Shown here: positions 1 to 5,114 of the stretch, piece after piece
How the letters are laid out: each line of letters begins with the position of its first letter
Position numbering within the stretch: the stretch's first letter is position 1
Assembly: GCA_937875645.1 (NCBI GenBank)
Contig: CALLXO010000072.1
Span: 1-6,689 of the forward strand
Direction: 5' to 3'
From: an uncultured Clostridia bacterium
GTDB lineage: Bacteria > Bacillota > Clostridia > Christensenellales > CAG-314
Length of the DNA stretch: 6,689 nt
Made by a program: the position numbers and the translations under genes
Notes under the pieces: model-generated
Databases searched by the model: none
The model's input: the letters and a program-made list of their open reading frames with translations, nothing else
Told to the model about the DNA's origin: nothing

Positions 1-61
1 CCAGCCTTTCAATATCTTCATACCATAACTCGCAGTCACTATCGCAAAATAATACGCTCAT
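1..61 (-). CDS. DegV-like protein, N-terminal fragment
   Basis: The first 20 codons of a minus-strand gene that leaves the window at its left edge. The start is the ATG at 61-59. A GGAG/GAGGTG Shine-Dalgarno lies at 68-78, and an extended -10 promoter sits just upstream. The peptide reads MSVLFCDSDCELWYEDIERL. A short hydrophobic strand followed by DSDCELW resembles the opening of one group of clostridial DegV-family proteins, where D-S/T residues at this place start the fatty-acid-binding domain. DegV (FakB) proteins carry a fatty acid for phosphorylation by the kinase FakA. Only about 20 residues are visible, so the gene call is firm but the family is a recollection of sequence style. It is divergent from the HAD phosphatase gene. 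Confidence 0.55.
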   Translation of the reverse strand, partial: MSVLFCDSDCELWYEDIERL

Positions 62-84
62 ATGCTACACCTCTCCTTGTTTAC

Positions 85-112
85 AGTATATCACTTTTAT
101 ATATATTGTAAA
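85..112 (-). promoter_or_regulatory. Extended -10 promoter for the leftward DegV-like gene
   Basis: Read on the minus strand: -35 TTTACA (112-107), a 16-bp spacer, and -10 TATACT (90-85) preceded by TGA, which makes an extended -10 (TGnTATACT). Transcription would begin near 78, giving a leader of about 17 nt that contains the Shine-Dalgarno. The match to a housekeeping sigma-A promoter is good. The start point is inferred. Confidence 0.6.
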
Positions 113-225
113 ACGCTTTGTTTCAAGTTTTAAAAAAAAGCAACACTATTCAATTTGTGTAGATTAAAAATGAAAAAATTTACTTGTAATCGCTAATAAA
201 GATGAATTGTTTTTTTACAAAACAC

Positions 226-254
226 TTGTAAGTGCTTCTTATTTATGCTAATAT
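226..254 (+). promoter_or_regulatory. Extended -10 promoter for the HAD phosphatase gene
   Basis: -35 TTGTAA (226-231), a 17-bp spacer, and -10 TAATAT (249-254) preceded by TGC (extended -10). Transcription would start near 261, so the leader would be only about 11 nt and the AGGAG would sit at its very 5' end. An imperfect inverted repeat, CACTT-GT-AAGTG (223-234), covers the -35 and is a possible operator. The octamer ACTTGTAA also occurs at 182-189. Confidence 0.55.
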
Positions 255-271
255 GTTATAAGGAGTATTAT

Positions 272-1123
272 ATGCAAGATATGACTACCATTGCACTGAT
301 GTACGACTTTGATAATACTTTGAGTACTCGTGACATGCAGGAATATGATTTTATACCTAAAATCAATATGAAGGCGGAAGATTTTTGGGCGGAGGCAAAC
401 GGTTTTGCAAAAGCAAACCATGCTGACGGCATACTTGCCGTTATGCTTCTTATGAAACAAAAGGCAAAAGGTACCCAGCTTTGCACCCGCGAAAAACTTG
501 TAGAATCAGGCAAAAAGATAAAATTTAACAAAGGCGTCTTAACATGGTTTGACCGCATAAACGCTTTTGCGGTTTCTAACGGCGTAAAATTGGAGCATTA
601 CATAATAAGCAGCGGACTTAAACCCATGATAGAAGGCAGCGACATCGGTAAGTATTTTAAGGAAATTTATGCTTGCGATTTTGTCTACGACAAAGACGGA
701 CAACCTGTTTGGCCTGCCGTTTCCGTCAATTATTCCAGCAAGGTGCAATTTTTGTACCGCATAAACAAAGGTGTTTTTGATGTCAGCGAAAATGAAAAGC
801 TAAATACCTTTATGGCAGAGGAGGAAAGATACATTCCCTTTTGCAACATGGTTTATATCGGCGACGGATATACCGACGTACCCTGCATGAAGCTAACACG
901 CCAAAACGGAGGTCACAGCATAGGCGTGTATAAAGAAGGGGCAAAAAACCATTACCTAATGAAAGAAGACCGCGTTGATTTTTTGGTTAAAGCGGATTAT
1001 TCTCAAAACAGCGAATTAGAGCTTATTGTACAAACGATAATACTTAAAGTACGTGCCGAAAGTCAGTTGGAAAGGATTACTCACAATCAAACAAATATAT
1101 TAAAACAAATGAAGAATAAATAG
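272..1123 (+). CDS. HAD-superfamily phosphatase (phosphoserine phosphatase-like)
   Basis: A 283-aa soluble hydrolase. All four HAD motifs are visible. Motif I is DFDNT (residues 12-16): D12 is the expected nucleophile and D14 the general acid/base. Motif II is the serine in IISSG (111-115). Motif III is K157 in SSK. Motif IV is GDGYTD (197-202), which binds Mg2+. The stretch from residue 17 to about 105 would form the helical cap that selects the substrate. The GDGxTD form and cap position resemble the phosphoserine phosphatase branch, but the natural substrate cannot be read from sequence. ATG 272 is preferred over the in-frame ATG at 245, because AAGGAG (260-265) lies 6 nt before 272 and the -10 overlaps codons 2-4 of the longer version. 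The gene is probably monocistronic. Confidence 0.9.
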   Translation: MQDMTTIALMYDFDNTLSTRDMQEYDFIPKINMKAEDFWAEANGFAKANHADGILAVMLLMKQKAKGTQLCTREKLVESGKKIKFNKGVLTWFDRINAFAVSNGVKLEHYIISSGLKPMIEGSDIGKYFKEIYACDFVYDKDGQPVWPAVSVNYSSKVQFLYRINKGVFDVSENEKLNTFMAEEERYIPFCNMVYIGDGYTDVPCMKLTRQNGGHSIGVYKEGAKNHYLMKEDRVDFLVKADYSQNSELELIVQTIILKVRAESQLERITHNQTNILKQMKNK

Positions 1124-1141
1124 CATTTTTGCGATTTTTTT
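1118..1141 (+). terminator. Weak terminator-like hairpin after the HAD gene
   Basis: AAATAGC (1118-1124) can pair with GCGATTT (1131-1137) around a 6-nt loop with one A-G mismatch, followed by a short T run to 1141. It begins within the last codons of the gene. The stem is short and AT-rich, so this is tentative. Confidence 0.3.
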
Positions 1142-1161
1142 GGGTAAGCAAGGAGAAATCA

Positions 1162-1257
1162 GTTTTTATAAAAATTTATTAATTATTATACAATAAATAT
1201 CATTTTTATGGTACAATAATAAATGTAATTGGTTTTTATAAAGATTTCTCAATTATT
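1162..1257 (+). repeat. 26-bp imperfect direct repeat upstream of the sigma gene
   Basis: Copy 1 lies at 1162-1187 and copy 2 at 1232-1257, with starts 70 bp apart. They match at 23 of 26 positions (both begin GTTTTTATAAA and end AATTATT). The AT-richness lowers the significance, but the match is contiguous and falls in the control region of a regulator. The copies could be binding sites for a regulator, or remnants of a local duplication. Confidence 0.55.
1209..1217 (+). promoter_or_regulatory. Possible extended -10 promoter of the sigma operon
   Basis: TGG-TACAAT (1209-1217) fits an extended -10. No convincing -35 is present (ATACAA at 1188-1193 would give an 18-bp spacer). A start near 1224 would give a leader of about 66 nt that contains the second repeat copy. 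An ECF-sigma-type autoregulated promoter could also exist here but has no recognisable consensus. Confidence 0.35.
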
Positions 1258-1289
1258 GATTAATATCTATATGGAATGAGCAAAAACTT

Positions 1290-1802
1290 ATGGAAAAAAA
1301 AGAAATAAACCTTTTGGTAAAGCTTATCAGCAACGGTGACCCTGACGCTTTTGATAAACTTTATAGGAGTATTTATAAGCCGTTATTTCGGTACATATAT
1401 GGTTTAGTGCCCGATTCCGCTGCAGTAAAAGACATTATGCAAAATACGTTTTTGACAGTTATAGAAAAATGTAAGGAAAAAATATTTTTTGTAAACTGTT
1501 TTTCTTGGATCTTTACGATTGCGCACAGCTTGTCCGTCAATTATATACGGAAAAACGTAAGGGAAGTTACCTCTTGCTCTCTCGAAAACCAAGACATAGC
1601 GCCGCAAATGGACACAGACGGAAAAATTCAATTGCGTATCGCAGTAAGGAAGTTGGATGCGGAAGAAAAGGCGATAATAAGACTAAAATACCTAAACGAT
1701 TTTACATATAAAGACCTTGCCGACTTATACCAAACCTCTCAAACCTCGATGAAAAGGAGAGTAAGTAAGATAATTGACAAGCTACAAAATGAGATAATTT
1801 AA
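1290..1802 (+). CDS. ECF-type sigma-70 family RNA polymerase sigma factor
   Basis: At 170 aa it has the usual size for an ECF (group 4) sigma factor, which directs RNA polymerase to a small regulon, commonly for envelope or stress responses. Region 2 spans about residues 20-90: FDKLYRSIYKPLFRYIYG, then the acidic DIMQNTFL segment that contacts core polymerase and the -10. A variable linker follows (about 91-112). Region 4 is at about 113-168 with a helix-turn-helix in FTYKDLADLYQTSQTSMKRRVSK (138-160) that reads the -35. The normally conserved DxxQE-type motif appears as DIMQN, a modest divergence. The upstream GGAATGAG (1273-1280) is only a weak Shine-Dalgarno. The gene is followed after 13 nt by a membrane protein gene whose Shine-Dalgarno overlaps this stop codon, so the two are almost surely co-transcribed and coupled. 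The ECF subgroup is not assigned. Confidence 0.9.
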   Translation: MEKKEINLLVKLISNGDPDAFDKLYRSIYKPLFRYIYGLVPDSAAVKDIMQNTFLTVIEKCKEKIFFVNCFSWIFTIAHSLSVNYIRKNVREVTSCSLENQDIAPQMDTDGKIQLRIAVRKLDAEEKAIIRLKYLNDFTYKDLADLYQTSQTSMKRRVSKIIDKLQNEII

Positions 1803-1815
1803 AGGAGGATTCTTT

Positions 1816-2478
1816 ATGAACAATTTTGAAAAAGATTTAAAAGAAATTCTCACAGAAGATGAAAATATAGTAATAGACGAAAACAACCTTAACTTTCTCA
1901 AACAGAAAGTAAGGGAAAACGCCCCAAAAACAAAACATAACTGCAGGATGCTTTTGATAGTTGCATGTTTTGCCGTGGTTTTATGCGTAGGTATTGTTTT
2001 AGGTTTTACCTTAGGCACAAATCGCACTATGTACTCTGACAGCTATAACTGCAAAATGAATGCTGTGCAACAAGACGATATTGACAATTTTTTACCTGAC
2101 GGCTTTAAGCTGCCTATTGATTTGCTGCAAAACGATTATGCTTTTAGCGAGGCTTCTGTCTTTGTGGCTAACGACACCGACAAACAAATGGCTTTCCTTT
2201 TGCGTTATACTGGTACGCAACTGCCTTATGCCGTCATCTCTTTGCGTATTTCCATAGATAATTCCTTTGCGTTTACCGATGCGAAAAATTATACAAAAGA
2301 TGCTAAAGTCACTTTGATAGGGAAGTTTACCGTGTACGAAAAAACATATACAGACGAGATTCCCTATATTTACAGATGTATAGAGTGTCCCGATTACAAA
2401 ATTTACATTTCCAACAATGCTAACGACGAATCACTTGTCGAAAGCATTGTAGATTATTTTATAATTCAAAACGCTTAA
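1816..2478 (+). CDS. Single-pass membrane protein, putative anti-sigma factor
   Basis: A 220-aa protein with a strong AAGGAGG Shine-Dalgarno (1802-1808) 7 nt before the ATG. Residues 1-43 are charged and likely cytoplasmic. Residues 44-67 form one hydrophobic membrane helix (MLLIVACFAVVLCVGIVLGF). The remaining 150 residues are polar and predicted to be outside. This layout, directly behind an ECF sigma gene, is that of an anti-sigma factor that holds the sigma at the membrane until an external signal arrives. The role is inferred from position and topology. The N-terminus lacks the HxxxCxxC zinc motif of ZAS-type anti-sigmas. The outer domain, ending in YKIYISNNANDESLVESIVDYF, is reminiscent of DUF4367-type domains found in clostridial sigma-linked proteins, but I cannot confirm that. 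Cys188 and Cys191 form a CxxC in the outer domain. Confidence 0.75.
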   Translation: MNNFEKDLKEILTEDENIVIDENNLNFLKQKVRENAPKTKHNCRMLLIVACFAVVLCVGIVLGFTLGTNRTMYSDSYNCKMNAVQQDDIDNFLPDGFKLPIDLLQNDYAFSEASVFVANDTDKQMAFLLRYTGTQLPYAVISLRISIDNSFAFTDAKNYTKDAKVTLIGKFTVYEKTYTDEIPYIYRCIECPDYKIYISNNANDESLVESIVDYFIIQNA

Positions 2479-2503
2479 AATTAAAAAATTAAAACAAAAG
2501 CCA

Positions 2504-2533
2504 AAACGCACCCAAAGAACTATAGGTGCGTTT
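2504..2533 (+). terminator. Rho-independent terminator-like hairpin after the sigma operon
   Basis: AAACGCACC (2504-2512) pairs perfectly with GGTGCGTTT (2525-2533) around a 12-nt loop, and T-rich sequence follows (TTTGTT). The stem begins 25 nt after the membrane protein stop. On the minus strand the same stem is followed by a longer T-rich run, so it may also end the leftward transcript from 2766-3101. Confidence 0.6.
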
Positions 2534-2765
2534 GTTATCACAAAGAAATATTATTTCGCAACTGTTAGATACATTAATATAAATAAGATAAACATGCTCC
2601 AAACTCCGGTATAAATTACATGTATAAGGAATTTAAGGCAAAATATTATGAAAAACTATTATTATGATAGATATAAAAATAGAGACAAGAGCTTATCTGT
2701 TGGAATGGCCGATTTCTTGCATTAATTTTTTTCCAAAAGCCAAAATCTGCTAAATATATATACAA
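2534..2765. other. AT-rich intergenic region
   Basis: Lies between the sigma-operon terminator and the minus-strand hypothetical gene. It is AT-rich and contains one possible micro-ORF (2648-2725) and no clear promoter. An obvious dedicated terminator for the minus gene is also absent. Confidence 0.5.
2648..2725 (+). CDS. Possible 25-aa micro-ORF
   Basis: ATG at 2648 is preceded by AAGG (2634-2637) and the frame runs 25 codons to TAA. The peptide begins MKNYYYDRYKNRDK and ends GMADFLH; it is tyrosine-rich and basic at the start. No family is recognised. The TATAAA at about 2611 could be a -10 but lacks a good -35. In DNA this AT-rich a chance ORF is quite likely. Confidence 0.15.
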   Translation: MKNYYYDRYKNRDKSLSVGMADFLH

Positions 2766-3101
2766 TTAGGAATCATAGTCATAGGCAATTTTATTTTTCT
2801 TTTCGCCCTTTAAATTGACGATAAAACCGTTTTCTACCTTACACCACCACCAATTTAAATCGTGATTAATAAGAGCGTCCAAAATTGTTTCATCGCTGAC
2901 GTTGTAATCTATTACCAACTCCAAGTCTTTTACCTTTACTGCCGCGCACTTGTCATCGGCAAAAGTTATCGGGTCTTCTCTATAAAAATCGAATGTGCCA
3001 TCTCGTATTTCTGCGCTTAAAATATGTCCTTCGTCGCCTCTAAATATTCCGCATTCTTCATAATCATCGGAAATTACCCTTACTCTATCCAAGTATTTCA
3101 T
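2766..3101 (-). CDS. Conserved hypothetical protein (111 aa)
   Basis: A small acidic soluble protein with no signal peptide or membrane helix. The start is the ATG at 3101-3099, 5 nt after AGAAGG (3112-3107). The first ~65 residues (MKYLDRVRVISDDYEECGIF, then GDEGHI, then VKVKDLELV) read like the small beta-barrel (SH3/KOW-like) hypotheticals with a KxGxxGxI-type turn, similar in style to DUF4926 proteins. The C-terminal third carries a WWW run (84-86) and the ending KGEKKNKIAYDYDS. I recall related conserved hypotheticals in gut Clostridia with the same NWW...NLKGEKKNKI ending, but no function is known to me. It stands alone on its strand with its own near-consensus promoter, so it is probably monocistronic. 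Confidence 0.8.
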   Translation of the reverse strand: MKYLDRVRVISDDYEECGIFRGDEGHILSAEIRDGTFDFYREDPITFADDKCAAVKVKDLELVIDYNVSDETILDALINHDLNWWWCKVENGFIVNLKGEKKNKIAYDYDS

Positions 3102-3119
3102 TTTGACCTTCTTATACCA

Positions 3120-3181
3120 ACCGTAAAACGGTGTATGTCTATTGCAAAAATGCGAATGCAGCTAAATAATATTAAGCATTC
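3120..3181 (-). other. 5' leader with two short hairpins
   Basis: Within the predicted ~115-nt leader of the minus gene are two inverted repeats. GAATGC (3154-3159) pairs with GCATTC (3176-3181), with a 16-nt loop. ACCGT (3120-3124) pairs with ACGGT (3128-3132), with a 3-nt loop, only 7 nt before the AGAAGG Shine-Dalgarno. They match no riboswitch class I recognise. Both stems are short. Confidence 0.35.
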
Positions 3182-3222
3182 ACTTTTACTGTACATATAT
3201 TGTTTTGTTGTCTTATATTTTT

Positions 3223-3250
3223 ATCATATCATAAGAAGCTGCCTTGTCAA
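3223..3250 (-). promoter_or_regulatory. Near-consensus promoter for the 111-aa protein gene
   Basis: On the minus strand: -35 TTGACA (3250-3245, perfect), a 16-bp spacer, and -10 TATGAT (3228-3223) preceded by TGA (extended -10). The expected start near 3216 leaves a leader of about 115 nt. This is the best housekeeping promoter in the window. Confidence 0.7.
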
Positions 3251-3349
3251 GGGCTAAGTATGTGATTTTATGTATAAACACAAAGAAATGTTACTTTAAA
3301 TCAGCAAAAAAATATAAATAAAATTACTGAGCATTAAACATTATTGAAG

Positions 3350-3378
3350 TTTGCATTTAGAGTGTTTTGGTGTATAAT
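3350..3378 (+). promoter_or_regulatory. Promoter of the nadE-tilS operon
   Basis: -10 TATAAT (3373-3378) matches the consensus exactly. -35 is TTTGCA (3350-3355, 17-bp spacer) or TTGCAT (3351-3356, 16-bp spacer). Transcription would begin near 3385 with a leader of only about 25 nt. That leaves no room for a riboswitch in front of nadE. Confidence 0.65.
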
Positions 3379-3409
3379 CATTATATTATATTTGTTAAAG
3401 AGGTCAGCT

Positions 3410-4144
3410 ATGAGGGATTACAAAAACGAGGAGAAATTAAGAGTCAGCTGGATTAAGGAAAAACTGCAAAAAGCCGGCGCAAGCGGCATAGTTTTTGGCA
3501 ACAGCGGCGGCAAGGATTGCGCCCTTGTGGGTATTTTGTGCAAAAAAGCGTGCGAAAAAACCATAGGTGTTATTATGCCCTGCCAAAGCGTGGTTAATTA
3601 TACCGCTGACGCGGAAGACGCAAAAAAATTAGCCGAGCAGTATAACATTGAGTCCCGCACCGTTGACCTTAGTATAGCTAAGGAAGATATGCTGACAGCA
3701 TTTCGAGGAAAAACCAACCCTGATTATTATCATTTAACAGCTTTTGCCAATATTAACCCCCGTCTTAGGATGACAACGCTGTATACAATTGCGCAAACGG
3801 AAGGCTGTCTTGTTGCAGGCACCGGCAACCGTAGCGAGATTTCAATGGGATATTTTACCAAATGGGGGGACGGCGGATATGACATAAACCCGATAGGCGA
3901 CTTGACGGTAAGGGAAGTTTATGAGTTTTTGGCGTATTTTAACGCGCCCCAAAGTATCCGCACAAAAAAACCTTCCGCAGGGCTTTGGGAAGGGCAAACG
4001 GACGAGGGCGAATTGGGCATAAGCTATGATGAAATTGACGACTACCTTTTAAAAGGCGTAGCTACTTCCGCCGTAAAACAACGCATAGACAAAAGCTTAA
4101 AAATAACTCAGCACAAGAAAAAACTAATCATTTACCCCGATTAA
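3410..4144 (+). CDS. nadE: NH3-dependent NAD(+) synthetase
   Basis: At 244 aa it is the short ammonia-dependent form, without a glutaminase domain. It adenylates deamido-NAD+ with ATP and amidates it, the last step of NAD+ synthesis in the cytoplasm. The PP-loop ATP pyrophosphatase motif is SGGKD (residues 32-36), followed by Cys37 where most relatives have Ser. Other family signatures are NPRLRMTTLY (116-125), GTGNRSE (137-143), GYFTKWGDGGYDINP (147-161) and KPSAGLWEGQTDE (187-199). ATG 3410 is chosen because AGAGG (3399-3403) lies 6 nt upstream. A longer reading from TTG 3344 would run through the -10 box and add an unlikely hydrophobic leader. It is the first gene of an operon, 33 bp before the flavoprotein gene. 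Confidence 0.93.
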   Translation: MRDYKNEEKLRVSWIKEKLQKAGASGIVFGNSGGKDCALVGILCKKACEKTIGVIMPCQSVVNYTADAEDAKKLAEQYNIESRTVDLSIAKEDMLTAFRGKTNPDYYHLTAFANINPRLRMTTLYTIAQTEGCLVAGTGNRSEISMGYFTKWGDGGYDINPIGDLTVREVYEFLAYFNAPQSIRTKKPSAGLWEGQTDEGELGISYDEIDDYLLKGVATSAVKQRIDKSLKITQHKKKLIIYPD

Positions 4145-4177
4145 ATCACTCAAATTATATAATCCTAGGAGTGCATA

Positions 4178-5107
4178 ATGAAATACGATGTTGCCGTTAT
4201 TGGCGGAGGGCCGGCGGGATTGTCCGCCGCTATCAATTTAAAAATACTCAACAAAAAGGTTGCCGTATTTGCGGCGGAAAAAGCGAGCAAAAAGCTAATA
4301 TCCGCGCCGCTTATCCTCAATTATCTCGGTATCCCCCAAATTAAGGGAAGTATCCTGTCAGAGCTTTTTGATAATCATACTAAAAGCATGGACGTCGAAA
4401 TCATACCCGCCAAAGTAAAAGCCGTTTACCCCACCGACGGCGGTTTTTTGCTGGACATGGGCGACAAGTTTTTAGACGCTGTTGCCGTAATTTTAGCAAC
4501 AGGAGCAAGCAGTATCCCCAGCATAAAAAACGAAGACAAATTTTTGGGCAACGGTGTCAGTTATTGCGCCACCTGCGATGCGCCGCTTATTAAAAACAAA
4601 AGGGCTTGCATTGTCGGTTATGACGAACACAGCGTACAGGAGGCAAATTTTGTCAGCGAAATTTGCGATAAAGTAATTTTTATGCCTATGGGTAAATTTT
4701 CTGCTAAGTTAAACGAAAAAATAGAAGTAATTTTTGATAAGCCTATTGAGTTTTTAGGCGACAGTAAGGCTGAAACACTAAAATGCATCAAGCAGGAAAT
4801 AAAAGCTGACGGTTTTTTTGTGCTAAAACAACTGTCTGCAGATAAGATTGTCAATGGTTTAGAAATAAAAGAGGGCGCAGTAAAAGTTAATAGGGATTTG
4901 TCCACAAATATAAAAGGAATTTTTGCCGCAGGGGACATTACAGGCAAGCCTTTTAAATACCAAAAAAGCGCCGGCGAAGGATTAACAGCTGCATTTAGTG
5001 CCGCTGATTATGTGGATAATTTAAAAAAAGAATCGCAAAAAGAAACAAAAACTGAAACAGCAAAAGCCAAAAAATCGAGTAAATCTAAGGATAAAAAAGC
5101 AGAATAA
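4178..5107 (+). CDS. Thioredoxin reductase-like flavoprotein, possibly ferredoxin-dependent
   Basis: At 309 aa it has the TrxB fold. The FAD Rossmann motif is GGGPAG (9-14). A central ATG follows (107-109). The redox-active disulfide is CATC (130-133). The second FAD motif is FAAGDITG (249-256), followed by the Q-x5-GEG segment. The pyridine nucleotide site is degenerate: where TrxB has GGGNSA the protein has IVGYDEHS (145-152), and the HRRxxxRA motif that grips the NADPH phosphate is replaced around MPMGKFSAKL (169-178). Loss of both is the hallmark of FFTR-type thioredoxin reductases of clostridia, which take electrons from ferredoxin and reduce thioredoxin. The assignment to that group is inference. 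Residues 283-309 are a lysine/glutamate-rich tail not typical of TrxB. AGGAG (4167-4171) lies 6 nt before ATG. It is the middle gene of the operon. Confidence 0.85.
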   Translation: MKYDVAVIGGGPAGLSAAINLKILNKKVAVFAAEKASKKLISAPLILNYLGIPQIKGSILSELFDNHTKSMDVEIIPAKVKAVYPTDGGFLLDMGDKFLDAVAVILATGASSIPSIKNEDKFLGNGVSYCATCDAPLIKNKRACIVGYDEHSVQEANFVSEICDKVIFMPMGKFSAKLNEKIEVIFDKPIEFLGDSKAETLKCIKQEIKADGFFVLKQLSADKIVNGLEIKEGAVKVNRDLSTNIKGIFAAGDITGKPFKYQKSAGEGLTAAFSAADYVDNLKKESQKETKTETAKAKKSSKSKDKKAE

Positions 5108-5114
5108 TATAAAA

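Noticed and set aside
245..271. Longer start for the HAD phosphatase (ATG 245)
   Set aside because: It would place the ribosome site and -10 box inside the coding region, and ATG 272 has a well-spaced AAGGAG.
1174..1198. ATTTATT/AATAAAT inverted repeat upstream of the sigma gene
   Set aside because: It is composed only of A and T in an AT-rich region, so it carries little weight by itself.
2495..2745. Repeated 12-mer CAAAAGCCAAAA at 2495 and 2734
   Set aside because: Short, A-rich and probably chance.
3024..3257. Plus-strand 77-aa open frame
   Set aside because: It overlaps the minus-strand gene and its promoter, has no ribosome site and has shadow-like composition.
3344..3409. TTG start extending NadE by 22 residues
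   Set aside because: The region contains the TATAAT promoter and encodes a hydrophobic leader not expected in NadE; ATG 3410 has a good ribosome site.
3385..3409. NAD-linked riboswitch ahead of nadE
   Set aside because: The predicted leader is only about 25 nt, too short for a known aptamer.
4618..4947. Minus-strand 109-aa open frame within the flavoprotein gene
   Set aside because: A shadow of a conserved gene; its Ser/Phe-rich composition is typical of antisense frames.
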